From assembly GCA_036675815.1 (NCBI GenBank), contig JAKFEE010000038.1, positions 5,652 to 69,651 on the forward strand: DNA of 64,000 bases, given 5' to 3'. The notes beneath the pieces are model-generated. The model was not told the origin of the DNA and did not search any database. It saw only the letters and a program-made list of their open reading frames with translations. This document shows positions 8,282-17,068 of the stretch, in pieces. Origin of the DNA: JAKFEE01 sp036675815. Lineage in GTDB: Bacteria > Pseudomonadota > Alphaproteobacteria > Rhodospirillales > Magnetospirillaceae. Both the position numbers and the translations under genes were made by a program. How positions within the stretch are numbered: position 1 is the first letter of the stretch; every line of letters starts with the position of its first letter.

Positions 8282-8952
8282 TCGCGCTCGCCGAAGATGG
8301 CGGTGCCGATGCGCACGTGCGTGGCTCCGCAGGCGATGGCGGCGGCATAATCGCCGCTCATGCCCATGCTCAGGGTGGGCAGGCCATTGCGCCGGGCGAT
8401 GTCCACCAGCAGCTCGAAATGCGCCCGCGGGTCCTGATCGAACGGCGGGATGCACATCAGTCCCGCCACGGCCAAGTTCCAGCGCGTGCGGCAGGCGTCG
8501 ATGAACGCGTCGGCCTCGTCGGGATCGATGCCGGCCTTCTGCGGCTCGCGCCCGCTGTTCACCTGAATCAGGCACCGCGGGCGGCGGCCCTGGCGGGCGC
8601 ACTCGGCGGCCAGCGCCTGGGCCAGACGCGGTCGGTCGACCGTCTCGATGACGTCGAACAGTTCCACCGCTTCGCGCACCTTGTTGGTCTGCAACGGGCC
8701 GATCAGGTGCAGCTCGACGCCGGGAAAGTCGGCCTTCAGCGCCGGCCATTTCGCCCTGGCCTCCTGCACGCGGTTCTCACCGAAGACGCGCTGGCCGGCG
8801 AGAAGCGCCGGACGCACGTGCTCGGCCGGATGAGTCTTCGACACCGCCACCAGCGTCACCGAGCCCGCTTGGCGGCCAGCCGTGCTCGCGGCATCGGCGA
8901 TGGCGGATTGTACGGCGCGGAGATTGGCGACGACCTGCGTGTCCTGGCTCAT
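8272..8952 (-). CDS. YggS/PLPBP-family pyridoxal-phosphate homeostasis protein
   Basis: The 226-residue protein has a type III PLP-barrel fold. LVAVSKTHPAEHV carries the PLP Lys near residue 36, followed by FGENRVQEARAKW, HLIGPLQTNKV, QVNSGREPQKAGI, GLMCIPP and LSMGMSGDYAAAI. It binds PLP and buffers B6 vitamers and amino-acid pools without known enzymatic activity. ATG 8952 (MSQDTQVV) was preferred over 8961. It is divergent from the ThiE-like gene, with 23 bp between starts. Confidence 0.93.
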   Translation of the reverse strand: MSQDTQVVANLRAVQSAIADAASTAGRQAGSVTLVAVSKTHPAEHVRPALLAGQRVFGENRVQEARAKWPALKADFPGVELHLIGPLQTNKVREAVELFDVIETVDRPRLAQALAAECARQGRRPRCLIQVNSGREPQKAGIDPDEADAFIDACRTRWNLAVAGLMCIPPFDQDPRAHFELLVDIARRNGLPTLSMGMSGDYAAAIACGATHVRIGTAIFGERDYG

Positions 8953-8975
8953 TGGCGGCATGCTACAGTGGCGGA

Positions 8976-9617
8976 ATGGCGCCGACCCTAGCAGAGCTCG
9001 CCCAACGTCTCAATCGCCGCCGCGGCGTGCCGCCGCTGGTGCTGATGACCGACCCGGGCGTCGACCCGCTGCCGTTGGTGGCGCGCTTGCCGCCGGGCAG
9101 CGCCGTGGTCCTGCGCCATTACGGGCACCCGAAACGGGCGGCGCTCGGTCTGGCCCTTGCGGCGATCTGCCGGCGGCGCCGGCTGCTGCTGTTGGTGGCC
9201 GGCGATGCTCGTCTGGCGGCGGCCCTCAGGGCCAATGGCCTACATCTTCCCGAGGGGCTGGCGCGCGGTGCCGTCCGATCACTGGCATGGCTGCGCCGCC
9301 GCAACGGCCTCCTGTCCGTGGCAGCGCATTCGCGGGCGGCCCTGGTGCAAGCGCGCCGGCTGCGCGCCGACTGGGTCACGTTGTCGCCGGTGTTTCCGAC
9401 GGCCAGCCACCCCGGGGCGAACAGCCTCGGCCCCCGCCGTTTCGCAGCCATGGCCCGCGATTCCGGGCTGCCGGTGCTGGCGCTCGGCGGTGTCACCGCG
9501 TGCAACGTGCGCCGGCTGCGCGGGGCTGCCGGCGTCGCCACGGTTTCCGGGCTTCAGGTCCCACGCGGCTTGGCGCGGCTGGTCGGCTCGGCCTGCAACG
9601 GGTCGTCCGGCCAGTAG
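8976..9617 (+). CDS. Thiamine-phosphate synthase-like protein (ThiE/TenI)
   Basis: The 213-residue protein looks like a TIM barrel of the ThiE/TenI superfamily: PPLVLMTDPG at the first strand, GLHLPEGL, SVAAHSRAAL, LSPVFPTASHPGANSLGP (the pyrophosphate loop) and VLALGGVTACNVRRL. Many alphaproteobacteria carry such a ThiE paralogue beside yggS. The usual Mg-binding and phosphate residues cannot be fully confirmed, so the substrate is uncertain. The 3' end overlaps hrpB by 64 bp on the opposite strand. Confidence 0.75.
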   Translation: MAPTLAELAQRLNRRRGVPPLVLMTDPGVDPLPLVARLPPGSAVVLRHYGHPKRAALGLALAAICRRRRLLLLVAGDARLAAALRANGLHLPEGLARGAVRSLAWLRRRNGLLSVAAHSRAALVQARRLRADWVTLSPVFPTASHPGANSLGPRRFAAMARDSGLPVLALGGVTACNVRRLRGAAGVATVSGLQVPRGLARLVGSACNGSSGQ

Positions 9618-12040
9618 TGCTTGGGATACTGGCCCTTGAGATCGCTCTTGACCTGGCGATAAGCGTTTTTCCAGAAGCTGGCGAGATCGCGGGTCACCTG
9701 CACCGGACGGCGTGCCGGTGACAGCAGATGCAGCAGCAGCGGCATCTGGCCACCGCCGATGCGCGGGGTTTCGGCCAGGCCGAACATCTCCTGCAGGCGC
9801 ACCGCCAGCACCGGCTCGTCACCGGCATCGTAGTCGATCGCAATGCGGCTGCCGCTGGGCACGGCGACATGCGTCGGCGCGCGCTCGTCCAATGCCTTTT
9901 GCTGAGGCCAGTCCAGCCGGGCCTTGATGGCGGCCGTCATGTCCAGGCGACTGAGATGTGCGCGCCGCGACATGCCGGCCAGGAACGGAGCCAGCCATTC
10001 GTCGATGCCGTCGAGCAGCGCCTGGTCGCTCATGTCAGGCCACGCCTCGGGGGCGTTGCGGCGCAGGAAGTTGACCCGTGCGCGCAGGCTCAGGCTTTCC
10101 CGCGTCCACGGCAAGGCGTGCAGGCCGATGCCGCGGATCCCCGAAATCAGTGCCTGCACCATCAGCGCCGGATCGGCATCGGCCAGGGGTTCGTCCTTCA
10201 ACGCCAGGGCGCCCAGGCGGCGCACGCGGCGGGCGCGCACCGCCTCTTCGCGCGCATCCCACGCCACTTCGTCGCGAACGCCGATCAGATCGGCGAAGGA
10301 CTCTTCGATGTCGGCCATGGACAGCGGCGCCGCCAGGAAGATGCGCGCCTCGCGCTTGTCGCCGTCGACGTCGGCCACCGCCAGCCAATCCGCGGTCGCC
10401 AGCGGCTCGACCTCGCCGAAGAAGGCGCCGCGGCCGTTGCTCAACTGATAGCGCGGCTCGCCGCCGGGCCGGCGACGGGCGATGCGGTCGGGATAGGCGA
10501 GGGCCAGCACCAAACCGGTACGCTCGATGTCGTCGTGCTCGTCGCCGACCTTCAACTGACGGCGCCACTGCCGCGCCTGCTCGCGCGCCCGTTGAACCCC
10601 GCTGCGGTCGATGGCGAGGCCGCGGGTCGGGCCGCGCAGCGCCTCGGCGCGCAGTCTGAGATCGGCGTCGCGGCCGCCGGGCTGACTGCGCAGGATGTCG
10701 CGCTCGGACAGCAGCGCCGCGATGTCGCAGGCAAGGCCGCCCAGGCCGATCGTCTTGCCCTTCAGCACCATGTGCGCCAGCCGTGGATGCATCGGCAGCC
10801 GTGCCATCGCCAGGCCATGGGCAGTAATGCGCCCGTCGGCGTCGAGGGCGCCCAGTTCGGTCAGGAGCCCGCGCGCTTGCGCGTAGGCGGCGGCAGGGGG
10901 TGGGGCCAGCCACGCCAGATCGCCAGGATCGGCGACGCCCCACTGCGCCAGATCGAGGGCCAGCGGCGCCAGATCGGCCTGCATGATTTCCGGAGTGGTC
11001 TGCGCCGCCAGGGTGCGGTGGGTGGCCTCGCTCCACAGCCGATAGCACACGCCGGGCCCAAGGCGGCCGGCGCGGCCGCGGCGCTGGTCGGCCGAGGCGC
11101 GCGACACCCGCATCGTTTCCAGCCGGGTCATGCCACTGCCCGGATCGAACCGCGGCACGCGCATCAGGCCGCCATCGACGACGACGCGCACGCCCTCGAT
11201 GGTCAGGCTGGTCTCGGCGATCGCCGTCGCCAGCACCACGCGCCGCTCGCGCCCGGGGCGCAATGCCAGGTCCTGCTGCTCTTGAGGAAGATTGCCGTAG
11301 AGCGGCGCCAGCCGCAGGGAGTGGCAGCGCGGGTCGCCGGCCAGGGCCGCCTCGACGCGACGGATTTCACCCTCGCCCGGCAGGAACACCAGTACGTCGC
11401 CGTCTTCCTCGGCAACGGCGCGCAGCACGCCGCCCGTGACCACCTCGTCGATGCGCCCCTTGGGGTCGCGCTCGAGATAGCGGGTTTCCACCGGGTGGCT
11501 GCGCCCCTCGCTGGAGATGACCGGCGCGCCGCCGAGCAGCCTGGCCACCGCCTCGCCATCCAGCGTCGCCGACATCACCAGCAGGCGCAGCTCGGGCCGC
11601 AGCGCGCCCTGGGCCTCCAGGCACAGGGCGAGGCCGAGGTCGGCATTCAGGCTGCGTTCGTGGAACTCGTCGAAAATCACCGCCGCGACGCCGCGCAGTT
11701 CGGGATCGTCCTGCAGCAGGCGGGTCAGCACGCCCTCGGTCACCACCTCGATGCGGGTGTCGGGGCCACAGCGGCTGTCCATGCGCATACGATAGCCGAC
11801 GGTACGTCCGACGGGCTCGCCCAGCATCTGCGCCATGCGGTGGGCTGCCGCGCGCGTGGCCAGGCGGCGTGGCTCGAGCATGACGATGCGGCCGTCCGCG
11901 GCCCACGGCTCGTCCAGCAGTGCCAGCGGCACGCGCGTCGTCTTGCCGGCGCCGGGCGGCGCCTGCAGCACCGCCGCCGGCGCGGCGCGCAAGGCCTTGC
12001 GCAGGTCGGGCAGGGCGGATTCGATGGGCAGTTCGGACAT
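9554..12040 (-). CDS. hrpB: ATP-dependent helicase HrpB (DEAH/RHA)
   Basis: The 828-residue protein is the usual HrpB length. Walker A is APPGAGKTTRVPL (about 25-37), motif II is FDEFHERSLNAD, motif III is VMSATLDG and motif VI is QRRGRAGRLGPG (about 312-323). The C-terminal HrpB domain closes with the family tail PKHYWPDDP...RAKPRGT. It is a 3'-5' nucleic-acid helicase whose cellular role in this group is not well defined. It is a single gene divergent from the membrane protein at 12160. Confidence 0.96.
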   Translation of the reverse strand: MSELPIESALPDLRKALRAAPAAVLQAPPGAGKTTRVPLALLDEPWAADGRIVMLEPRRLATRAAAHRMAQMLGEPVGRTVGYRMRMDSRCGPDTRIEVVTEGVLTRLLQDDPELRGVAAVIFDEFHERSLNADLGLALCLEAQGALRPELRLLVMSATLDGEAVARLLGGAPVISSEGRSHPVETRYLERDPKGRIDEVVTGGVLRAVAEEDGDVLVFLPGEGEIRRVEAALAGDPRCHSLRLAPLYGNLPQEQQDLALRPGRERRVVLATAIAETSLTIEGVRVVVDGGLMRVPRFDPGSGMTRLETMRVSRASADQRRGRAGRLGPGVCYRLWSEATHRTLAAQTTPEIMQADLAPLALDLAQWGVADPGDLAWLAPPPAAAYAQARGLLTELGALDADGRITAHGLAMARLPMHPRLAHMVLKGKTIGLGGLACDIAALLSERDILRSQPGGRDADLRLRAEALRGPTRGLAIDRSGVQRAREQARQWRRQLKVGDEHDDIERTGLVLALAYPDRIARRRPGGEPRYQLSNGRGAFFGEVEPLATADWLAVADVDGDKREARIFLAAPLSMADIEESFADLIGVRDEVAWDAREEAVRARRVRRLGALALKDEPLADADPALMVQALISGIRGIGLHALPWTRESLSLRARVNFLRRNAPEAWPDMSDQALLDGIDEWLAPFLAGMSRRAHLSRLDMTAAIKARLDWPQQKALDERAPTHVAVPSGSRIAIDYDAGDEPVLAVRLQEMFGLAETPRIGGGQMPLLLHLLSPARRPVQVTRDLASFWKNAYRQVKSDLKGQYPKHYWPDDPLQAEPTSRAKPRGT

Positions 12041-12159
12041 GAGGCCTTAATAGGCGATGCCGGCGCGTGGAGTCACCATGAACGGCGAGGGCCTCGGCGC
12101 GCGCCTCGAAAACAAAATAGGTATTTCCGTGTTCACGCGAAAGGGGCACGGAGAGCGCG

Positions 12160-12642
12160 ATGCCGCATAGCGACGACCGGCGCCTGATGGCGCGCTACCT
12201 GCTGTTCGGGGCCATCTTCTGCATTCTCGTGATGGCACTGGGCTATTGGCTGCACCTGGTGCCGCTGCCGGCGTTCCGCGATGCCGCCGACCGGGTGATG
12301 TTCGCGCTTCGCCTGCAGATCCTCGTCTTGCCGTGGCTGGCGGCGGCGCTGGCGGTGGCCGCCTATCGCGGCGACTCTGCGGCGGACGCTGCCCTGGTGC
12401 GCGACATGCTGGAGCAGGTGGTGCTGGCTTTCGGCGCCCATCTGGTGCTGGCGGTGATGCTGCGCGGCGAGGAGATGGTGATGGTGGCGATGCTGGCGGC
12501 GCTGTTCTGCGTCGGCCGCGCCGCTTGGTGGTTCGGCGATTCCGCCCGCCCCGGGCTCCGCGCCTTCGGCTTTGCTCTCAGCTTCTTCCCGTCGCTAGCG
12601 GCCTATGTGCTGGCGGCGCTGCTGTTGCTGTTGCGTGGCTAG
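12160..12642 (+). CDS. Small four-helix membrane protein, MAPEG-like
   Basis: The 160-residue protein has four hydrophobic helices (residues 11-32, 48-67, 84-118 and 135-158). The spacing and the motif DMLEQVVLAFGAHLVLA resemble the MAPEG fold of membrane glutathione-metabolism proteins, but no catalytic residues can be assigned. It overlaps the convergent rlmH stop by 4 bp. Confidence 0.6.
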   Translation: MPHSDDRRLMARYLLFGAIFCILVMALGYWLHLVPLPAFRDAADRVMFALRLQILVLPWLAAALAVAAYRGDSAADAALVRDMLEQVVLAFGAHLVLAVMLRGEEMVMVAMLAALFCVGRAAWWFGDSARPGLRAFGFALSFFPSLAAYVLAALLLLLRG

Positions 12643-13097
12643 GCGCGGTGATAGGGGTGGCCCGACAGGATGCACTGCGCCCGATAGATCTGCTCGGCCA
12701 GCATGCCGCGCACCAGCATGTGCGGCCAGGTCATGGTGCCGAAGCCGAGGATCAGGTCGGCCCGGCGGCGCACCGCCTCGGCATGGCCGTCGGCGCCGCC
12801 GATAAGGAAAGCTATGTCGGGGATACCGCTGTCGCGCCAGGCGCCGATCCGGCCGGCGAAATCCTCGGACGACAGCTGCTTGCCGCGCTCGTCGAGGGCG
12901 ACGACCTTGGCACCGTCGGGAATCGCCGACAGGAGCAGTTCGCCCTCGCGCCCCATGCGCTCAGGCGGGGACAGCGGGCGCTTCTCCTCGACCTCGCGCA
13001 ACGCCAGCGGCCAGCTCAGCCGTTTGAGGTAATGGTCGAACAGGGCGCGCTCGGGACCCGGGCGGGCGCGCCCCACGGCGGCGACGAGAATGCGCAT
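12639..13097 (-). CDS. rlmH: 23S rRNA (pseudouridine-1915 N3) methyltransferase RlmH
   Basis: The 152-residue SPOUT-family protein methylates pseudouridine 1915 in helix 69 of 23S rRNA on 70S ribosomes. Seen: LDERGKQLSSEDFA, the SAM-binding knot FLIGGADGH, LGFGTMTWPHMLVR, and the closing EQIYRAQCILSGHPYHR. It follows rsfS by 25 bp in the block nadD-rsfS-rlmH, the standard order. Confidence 0.97.
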   Translation of the reverse strand: MRILVAAVGRARPGPERALFDHYLKRLSWPLALREVEEKRPLSPPERMGREGELLLSAIPDGAKVVALDERGKQLSSEDFAGRIGAWRDSGIPDIAFLIGGADGHAEAVRRRADLILGFGTMTWPHMLVRGMLAEQIYRAQCILSGHPYHRA

Positions 13098-13122
13098 GGC
13101 CGACGCCTTCAGCCGGTCATGC

Positions 13123-13500
13123 TCAGGCCACGCCGGCGTGCTGCTCCAGGACCGGCTGGCTGACCCCCCACATCTTCTCGAGATTGTAGAAGGCGCGCAC
13201 CTCGGGGCGGAACAGGTGGACGATGATGTCGCCCCCGTCGATCAGCACCCAGTCGCACTGCTGCATCCCCTCGGCGGAGACGCGCAATCCGGCATGCTTC
13301 AGCTTCTCGATCAGGTGCTCGGCCATGGCGCCGACCTGGCGTTGGGATCGCCCGCTGGCGATCACGAGGTGGTCGGCGATGCTGGACTTGCCGCGGAGGT
13401 CGATGACGATGATGTGTTCGGCCTTGTCGTCGTCCAGCGATGTCGTGACGACTTCGACCAGCTTGTCCGGATCATACGGACGGGTACTCAGTGGTTGAAT
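13123..13500 (-). CDS. rsfS: Ribosome silencing factor RsfS, probable ATT start
   Basis: RsfS binds uL14 and blocks subunit joining when nutrients are low. The core is present: IIVIDLRGKSSIADHLVIASGRS, then QCDWVLIDGGDIIVHLF and YNLEKMWG. The only conventional start in this frame (GTG at 13365) would delete the first strand and helix. An ATT at 13500 is preceded at ideal spacing by AAAGGAGAACACC and gives a 125-residue protein of normal length beginning QPLSTRPYDPDKLVE after the initiator. The start lies inside the 3' end of nadD (29-bp overlap), so translation is probably coupled. Confidence 0.9.
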   Translation of the reverse strand: MQPLSTRPYDPDKLVEVVTTSLDDDKAEHIIVIDLRGKSSIADHLVIASGRSQRQVGAMAEHLIEKLKHAGLRVSAEGMQQCDWVLIDGGDIIVHLFRPEVRAFYNLEKMWGVSQPVLEQHAGVA

Positions 13501-14152
13501 GGTGTTCTCCTTTCAGTTCCTGCCCTCCGTGCCCCCGCCTGGCCCGGATCTGCGTGGCCGAGGCGGGATGCAGCCGCGTGTGCAGGAAAAGCCATGCCGG
13601 CGGCGGCGTGTCGACCAGGATCTTGGCTTGCCGTTCGGGCAGGCGTTTGCTGGCGAATCGCCGCGCGGCCTTGCCGGCAAGCGCCCTAGAAGAATATGAA
13701 TTCCGGTCGAAAATCGCAATGGCCGCGCTGTGGAAGATGGTCTCCCAGCGCCTCCACTGCGGAATCTGCGCCAGATTGTCAGCGCCCATCAGCCAAACGA
13801 AGCGAACATTGGGAAAGCGCCGGCGCAGAGCCGCCAAGGTATCGGCGGTGTAGCGCGTGCCCAGATGCGCCTCGATGGCGGTGGCATGGATGCGCGGATG
13901 CCGCGCCACCCTGGCCGCCTCCGCCAGGCGCTCGGGCAGCGGCGACATGCCTCGTGCGGGCTTCAGCGGGTTCTGCGGCGACACCAGCCACCACACCTCG
14001 TCCAGGCCCAGCCGGCGCAGGGCCAAAAGGCTGATGTGGCGATGGCCGTAATGGGCAGGATTGAACGAGCCGCCGAGCAGCCCGATCCCACGGTGCAGGC
14101 GATGCCCCGTGGGATTGGGCGGCAGGGTCGGCATCTCAGGCCTCATCCTCAT
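13472..14152 (-). CDS. nadD: Nicotinate-nucleotide adenylyltransferase
   Basis: The 226-residue nucleotidyltransferase joins ATP to nicotinate mononucleotide in NAD synthesis. It has the GGSFNPAHYGHRHIS signature (HxGH-type, about 28-42), LVSPQNPLKP, GADNLAQIPQW and a C-terminal SATQIRAR corresponding to the SSTxIR motif. ATG codons at 14152 and 14134 are both possible; the first overlaps the upstream ParE gene by 17 bp and the second does not overlap it. The 3' end overlaps rsfS. Confidence 0.95.
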   Translation of the reverse strand: MRMRPEMPTLPPNPTGHRLHRGIGLLGGSFNPAHYGHRHISLLALRRLGLDEVWWLVSPQNPLKPARGMSPLPERLAEAARVARHPRIHATAIEAHLGTRYTADTLAALRRRFPNVRFVWLMGADNLAQIPQWRRWETIFHSAAIAIFDRNSYSSRALAGKAARRFASKRLPERQAKILVDTPPPAWLFLHTRLHPASATQIRARRGHGGQELKGEHHSTTEYPSV

Positions 14153-14414
14153 GGCCGTGACGAACGGCGAGGATGCGGACGATGCCCTGCTCCTGGTCGA
14201 TGCGGTAGGTGATCAGATAGGGTGTTCCTTGGGCCGGCATCCGCCGCAGTCCCCGCCCTCGATTACGACAGCGCTGCGGCATCCGCCCCAAGCTGGTCGC
14301 CGCCTGGCGCAGTCGACTGCCGACATCGACAGCGGCTTGGGGATTGAGTGAGTTCAGATATGACAACACACCGTTCAATGCTCGGAGCGCGCGCGGCGAC
14401 CAGACGATCCTCAT
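14136..14414 (-). CDS. RelE/ParE-family toxin
   Basis: The 92-residue protein has the ParE/RelE fold pattern: IVWSPRALRALNGVLSYL, then a basic stretch (RCRNRGRGLRRMP) and the closing strands PYLITYRIDQEQGIVRILAVRHG. Family toxins poison gyrase or cleave mRNA on ribosomes; which one applies cannot be told here. Its start overlaps the end of the antitoxin gene (ATGA) and its stop touches nadD, so the pair sits inside a core operon. Confidence 0.8.
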   Translation of the reverse strand: MRIVWSPRALRALNGVLSYLNSLNPQAAVDVGSRLRQAATSLGRMPQRCRNRGRGLRRMPAQGTPYLITYRIDQEQGIVRILAVRHGHEDEA

Positions 14415-14614
14415 TTACCTTTGGTGTTGGCGGCGAGCATTCGGTCCAATTCTGTCATAAACCACGCCATTACCTCTTCATGCGGAATGGCCAGCCCGGC
14501 ATCCGCTTCGGCGATCGCCTCTTCCAGCTCTTCCCGCTCCTCCTCCGAGAGGCTTGCCCACCAATCCTCGTGGCTGTCTTGCATCTTGGCTTCGTTCTGC
14601 GGCTTCGGCTGCAT
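14411..14614 (-). CDS. Putative antitoxin for the adjacent ParE-type toxin
   Basis: The 67-residue acidic protein (LSEEEREELEEAIAEADAG, then EEVMAWFMTELDRMLA) is helix-rich and is immediately followed, with a 4-bp overlap, by the ParE-like toxin. Antitoxin size, charge and upstream order fit a type II pair. No DNA-binding motif is obvious. ATG at 14614 or 14581 could serve. Confidence 0.7.
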   Translation of the reverse strand: MQPKPQNEAKMQDSHEDWWASLSEEEREELEEAIAEADAGLAIPHEEVMAWFMTELDRMLAANTKGK

Positions 14615-14676
14615 GTCAGGTATCCCTTGGCCTTACCGTCCGCAAGTCTGCGCCCCAACCGGCCCTGGCGCAAGCC

Positions 14677-15939
14677 TTAGCCCGGCCGGATCTGCCCCGC
14701 GCCGTGGACCACGTATTTGAAGGTGCACAGCTGCTCGACACCGACCGGGCCGCGGGCGTGCAGCTTGCCGGTGGAGATGCCGATCTCGGCGCCCATGCCG
14801 AACTCGCCGCCGTCGGCGAACTGGGTCGAGGCGTTGTGTAGGACGATGGCGCTGTCGCAGCCGTCGAGGAAGGCCTGCGCCGCCGCGGCATCATCGGTGA
14901 TGATCGCCTCGGTGTGTTGCGAGCCATGGCGGTTGACGTGCTCGACCGCCGCGTCGACACCGTCGACCACCTTCACCGCGATGATGGCGTCCAGGTATTC
15001 GGTGCGCCAGTCGTCGTCGCTGGCGGCGATGACGCGCGGATCGACGCGCTGCGCCGCCGCGTCGCCGCGCACTTCGCAACCGGCCTCCAGCAGGTCCTCG
15101 ACCAGCACCGGCAGATGCGTCGCGGCCACGCGGGCGTCAACCAGTAGGGTTTCGGTGGCGCCACAGATGCCGGTGCGGCGCATCTTGGCATTCATCACCA
15201 CCCGCCGCGCCATCTCCAGGTCGGCGGCGCCGTCGACATAGGTGTGGCAGATGCCTTCCAGGTGCTGGAACAGCGGCACCTTGCTCTCGGCGGTGATGCG
15301 CTCGATCAGCGAGCGACCGCCGCGCGGCACGATCACGTCAATGTATTGCACCGCCGTCAGCATGGCGCCGACGAAGGCGCGATCCGTGGTCGGCGCCATC
15401 TGGATGCAGTCGGCCGGCAGTTTGGCCGCCTCGAGGCCCTGGCGCAGGCACGCCATGATGGCGCCAGAGGACTGGAAGCTTTCGGAGCCGCCGCGCAGGA
15501 TGGCGGCATTGCCAGATTTGAGGCACAGGGCGCCGGCATCGGCGGTGACGTTGGGCCGGCTCTCGTAGATGATGCCGATCACCCCCAGCGGCACGGCGAC
15601 GCGGCTGATGATCAGGCCGTTGGGCCGCGTCCACTCGGCCAGGCTGCGGCCGACCGGGTCGGGCAGGGCGGCAATGTCCTCCAGGCCCTTGGCCATGGCC
15701 TCGATTCGCGCGTCGTTCAGCAGCAGGCGGTCGAGCATGGCCTTGGACAGGCCCTTGGCCTCGCCGGCGGCCATGTCGGTGGCGTTGGCCGCCTTGATCG
15801 CCGCGGCGCCGGCGCGCAGGGCGGCGGCGGCGGCCACCAGCGCCTGGTTCTTCTGCTCGGCCGAGGCGCGGGCCAGCACGCGGCCGGCGGACTTGGCGCG
15901 CTGACCGAGATTGGTGATGAGGCTGGCGACGTCGGTCAT
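14677..15939 (-). CDS. proA: Glutamate-5-semialdehyde dehydrogenase (gamma-glutamyl phosphate reductase)
   Basis: The 420-residue enzyme carries out the second step of proline synthesis, NADPH-dependent reduction of gamma-glutamyl phosphate. Seen: the aldehyde-dehydrogenase nucleotide site LKSGNAAILRGGSE, the catalytic Cys in RRTGICGATETLLVD, and the C-terminal HASTQFADGGEFGMGAEIGIST-type signature. ATG 15939 (MTDVASLITNLG) is the family start. It follows proB by 13 bp. Confidence 0.97.
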   Translation of the reverse strand: MTDVASLITNLGQRAKSAGRVLARASAEQKNQALVAAAAALRAGAAAIKAANATDMAAGEAKGLSKAMLDRLLLNDARIEAMAKGLEDIAALPDPVGRSLAEWTRPNGLIISRVAVPLGVIGIIYESRPNVTADAGALCLKSGNAAILRGGSESFQSSGAIMACLRQGLEAAKLPADCIQMAPTTDRAFVGAMLTAVQYIDVIVPRGGRSLIERITAESKVPLFQHLEGICHTYVDGAADLEMARRVVMNAKMRRTGICGATETLLVDARVAATHLPVLVEDLLEAGCEVRGDAAAQRVDPRVIAASDDDWRTEYLDAIIAVKVVDGVDAAVEHVNRHGSQHTEAIITDDAAAAQAFLDGCDSAIVLHNASTQFADGGEFGMGAEIGISTGKLHARGPVGVEQLCTFKYVVHGAGQIRPG

Positions 15940-15952
15940 GTCTCTTCTCGCC

Positions 15953-17068
15953 CTATTCCACCACCAGATCGTCCCGGTGGATGATCTCCTCGCGGCCACG
16001 ATAACCAAGGATGGTCTCGAAGTCGGCGCTCTTGTGGCCGATGATCAGCTTGGCATCCTCGGAGGAATAGGCCGACAGGCCGCGGGCCAGGGTGCGACCG
16101 TCGCCATTGCGGACCACGACGGCGTCGCCGCGCTCGAAGCTGCCCTCGACCACGCGCACGCCGGCCGGCAGCAGCGAGCGGCCCTGGCGCAGTGCGGCGG
16201 CGGCGCCGTCGTCGACGACGAAGGCACCGGCCGGCTTGATCGAGCCGGCGATCCAGCGCTTGCGTGCCGTCAGCGGCGATTGGCGCGGTACGAACCAGGT
16301 GCAACGGCCGCCATTGGCGATGGCCTGCAGCGGATGCAGCGGCTTTCCCGGCGCGATGGCCATGCGGCAGCCGGCGCCGAGCGCAATGCGGGCCGCCATC
16401 AACTTGGTGACCATGCCGCCCGAGCCGTAGCCCGAGCCGGGATCGCCCGCCATCGCCTCGATCTCGGGCGTCAGCTCCTCGATCAGGGGCAGGAAGCGCG
16501 CCGCCGGGTCCTTGCGCGGGTCGGCGGTGTAGAGGCCGTCGATGTCGGAAAACAGCACCAGCGTGTCGGCGACGATCATCTGGGCGACGCGCGCCGCCAA
16601 GCGGTCATTGTCGCCGAAGCGGATCTCCTGGGTCGCCACCGTGTCGTTCTCGTTGATCACCGGCACGGCGCCGAGCTTGAGCAGTGTTTCAAGGGTCGAG
16701 CGGGCGTTGAGGTAGCGGCGCCGATCCTCGGAATCGTCCACCGTCAGCAGCACCTGGGCCACGGTCAGGCCGTGGCGGTGCAGCGCTTCCTGATAGGCGT
16801 GGGCGAGCCGGATCTGGCCGGTGGCGGCGGCGGCCTGCTTCTCTTCCAGGCGCAGCGGCCCGTCGGGCAGGCCGAGGGGGCGGCGGCCGATGGCGACGGC
16901 GCCCGAGGTGACGACGACCACCTCGGTGCCGCGCGCCCGCGCCGCGGCGAGGTCGTCGCACAGCGATTCCAGCCAGGCGCGGTGAATCTGGCCGCTGCCC
17001 TGATCGACCAGCAGCGCCGAGCCGATCTTGATGATCAGCCGCCGGGCCTTGACGAGACTACTGGGCAT
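15953..17068 (-). CDS. proB: Glutamate 5-kinase
   Basis: The 371-residue enzyme phosphorylates glutamate at the start of proline synthesis. An amino-acid-kinase domain (IIKIGSALLVD, VTSGAVAIGRRPLGL, INENDTVAT, FSDIDGLYTADPR, GSGGMVTKLMAARIA) is followed by a C-terminal PUA domain from about residue 280. The start overlaps the obgE stop by 11 bp, and the operon obgE-proB-proA is standard in this group. Confidence 0.97.
   Translation of the reverse strand: MPSSLVKARRLIIKIGSALLVDQGSGQIHRAWLESLCDDLAAARARGTEVVVVTSGAVAIGRRPLGLPDGPLRLEEKQAAAATGQIRLAHAYQEALHRHGLTVAQVLLTVDDSEDRRRYLNARSTLETLLKLGAVPVINENDTVATQEIRFGDNDRLAARVAQMIVADTLVLFSDIDGLYTADPRKDPAARFLPLIEELTPEIEAMAGDPGSGYGSGGMVTKLMAARIALGAGCRMAIAPGKPLHPLQAIANGGRCTWFVPRQSPLTARKRWIAGSIKPAGAFVVDDGAAAALRQGRSLLPAGVRVVEGSFERGDAVVVRNGDGRTLARGLSAYSSEDAKLIIGHKSADFETILGYRGREEIIHRDDLVVE

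Noticed and set aside
9728..12187. An 819-codon open frame on the plus strand
   Set aside because: It is antisense to hrpB, which has all helicase motifs; the open frame is a by-product of GC-rich codons.
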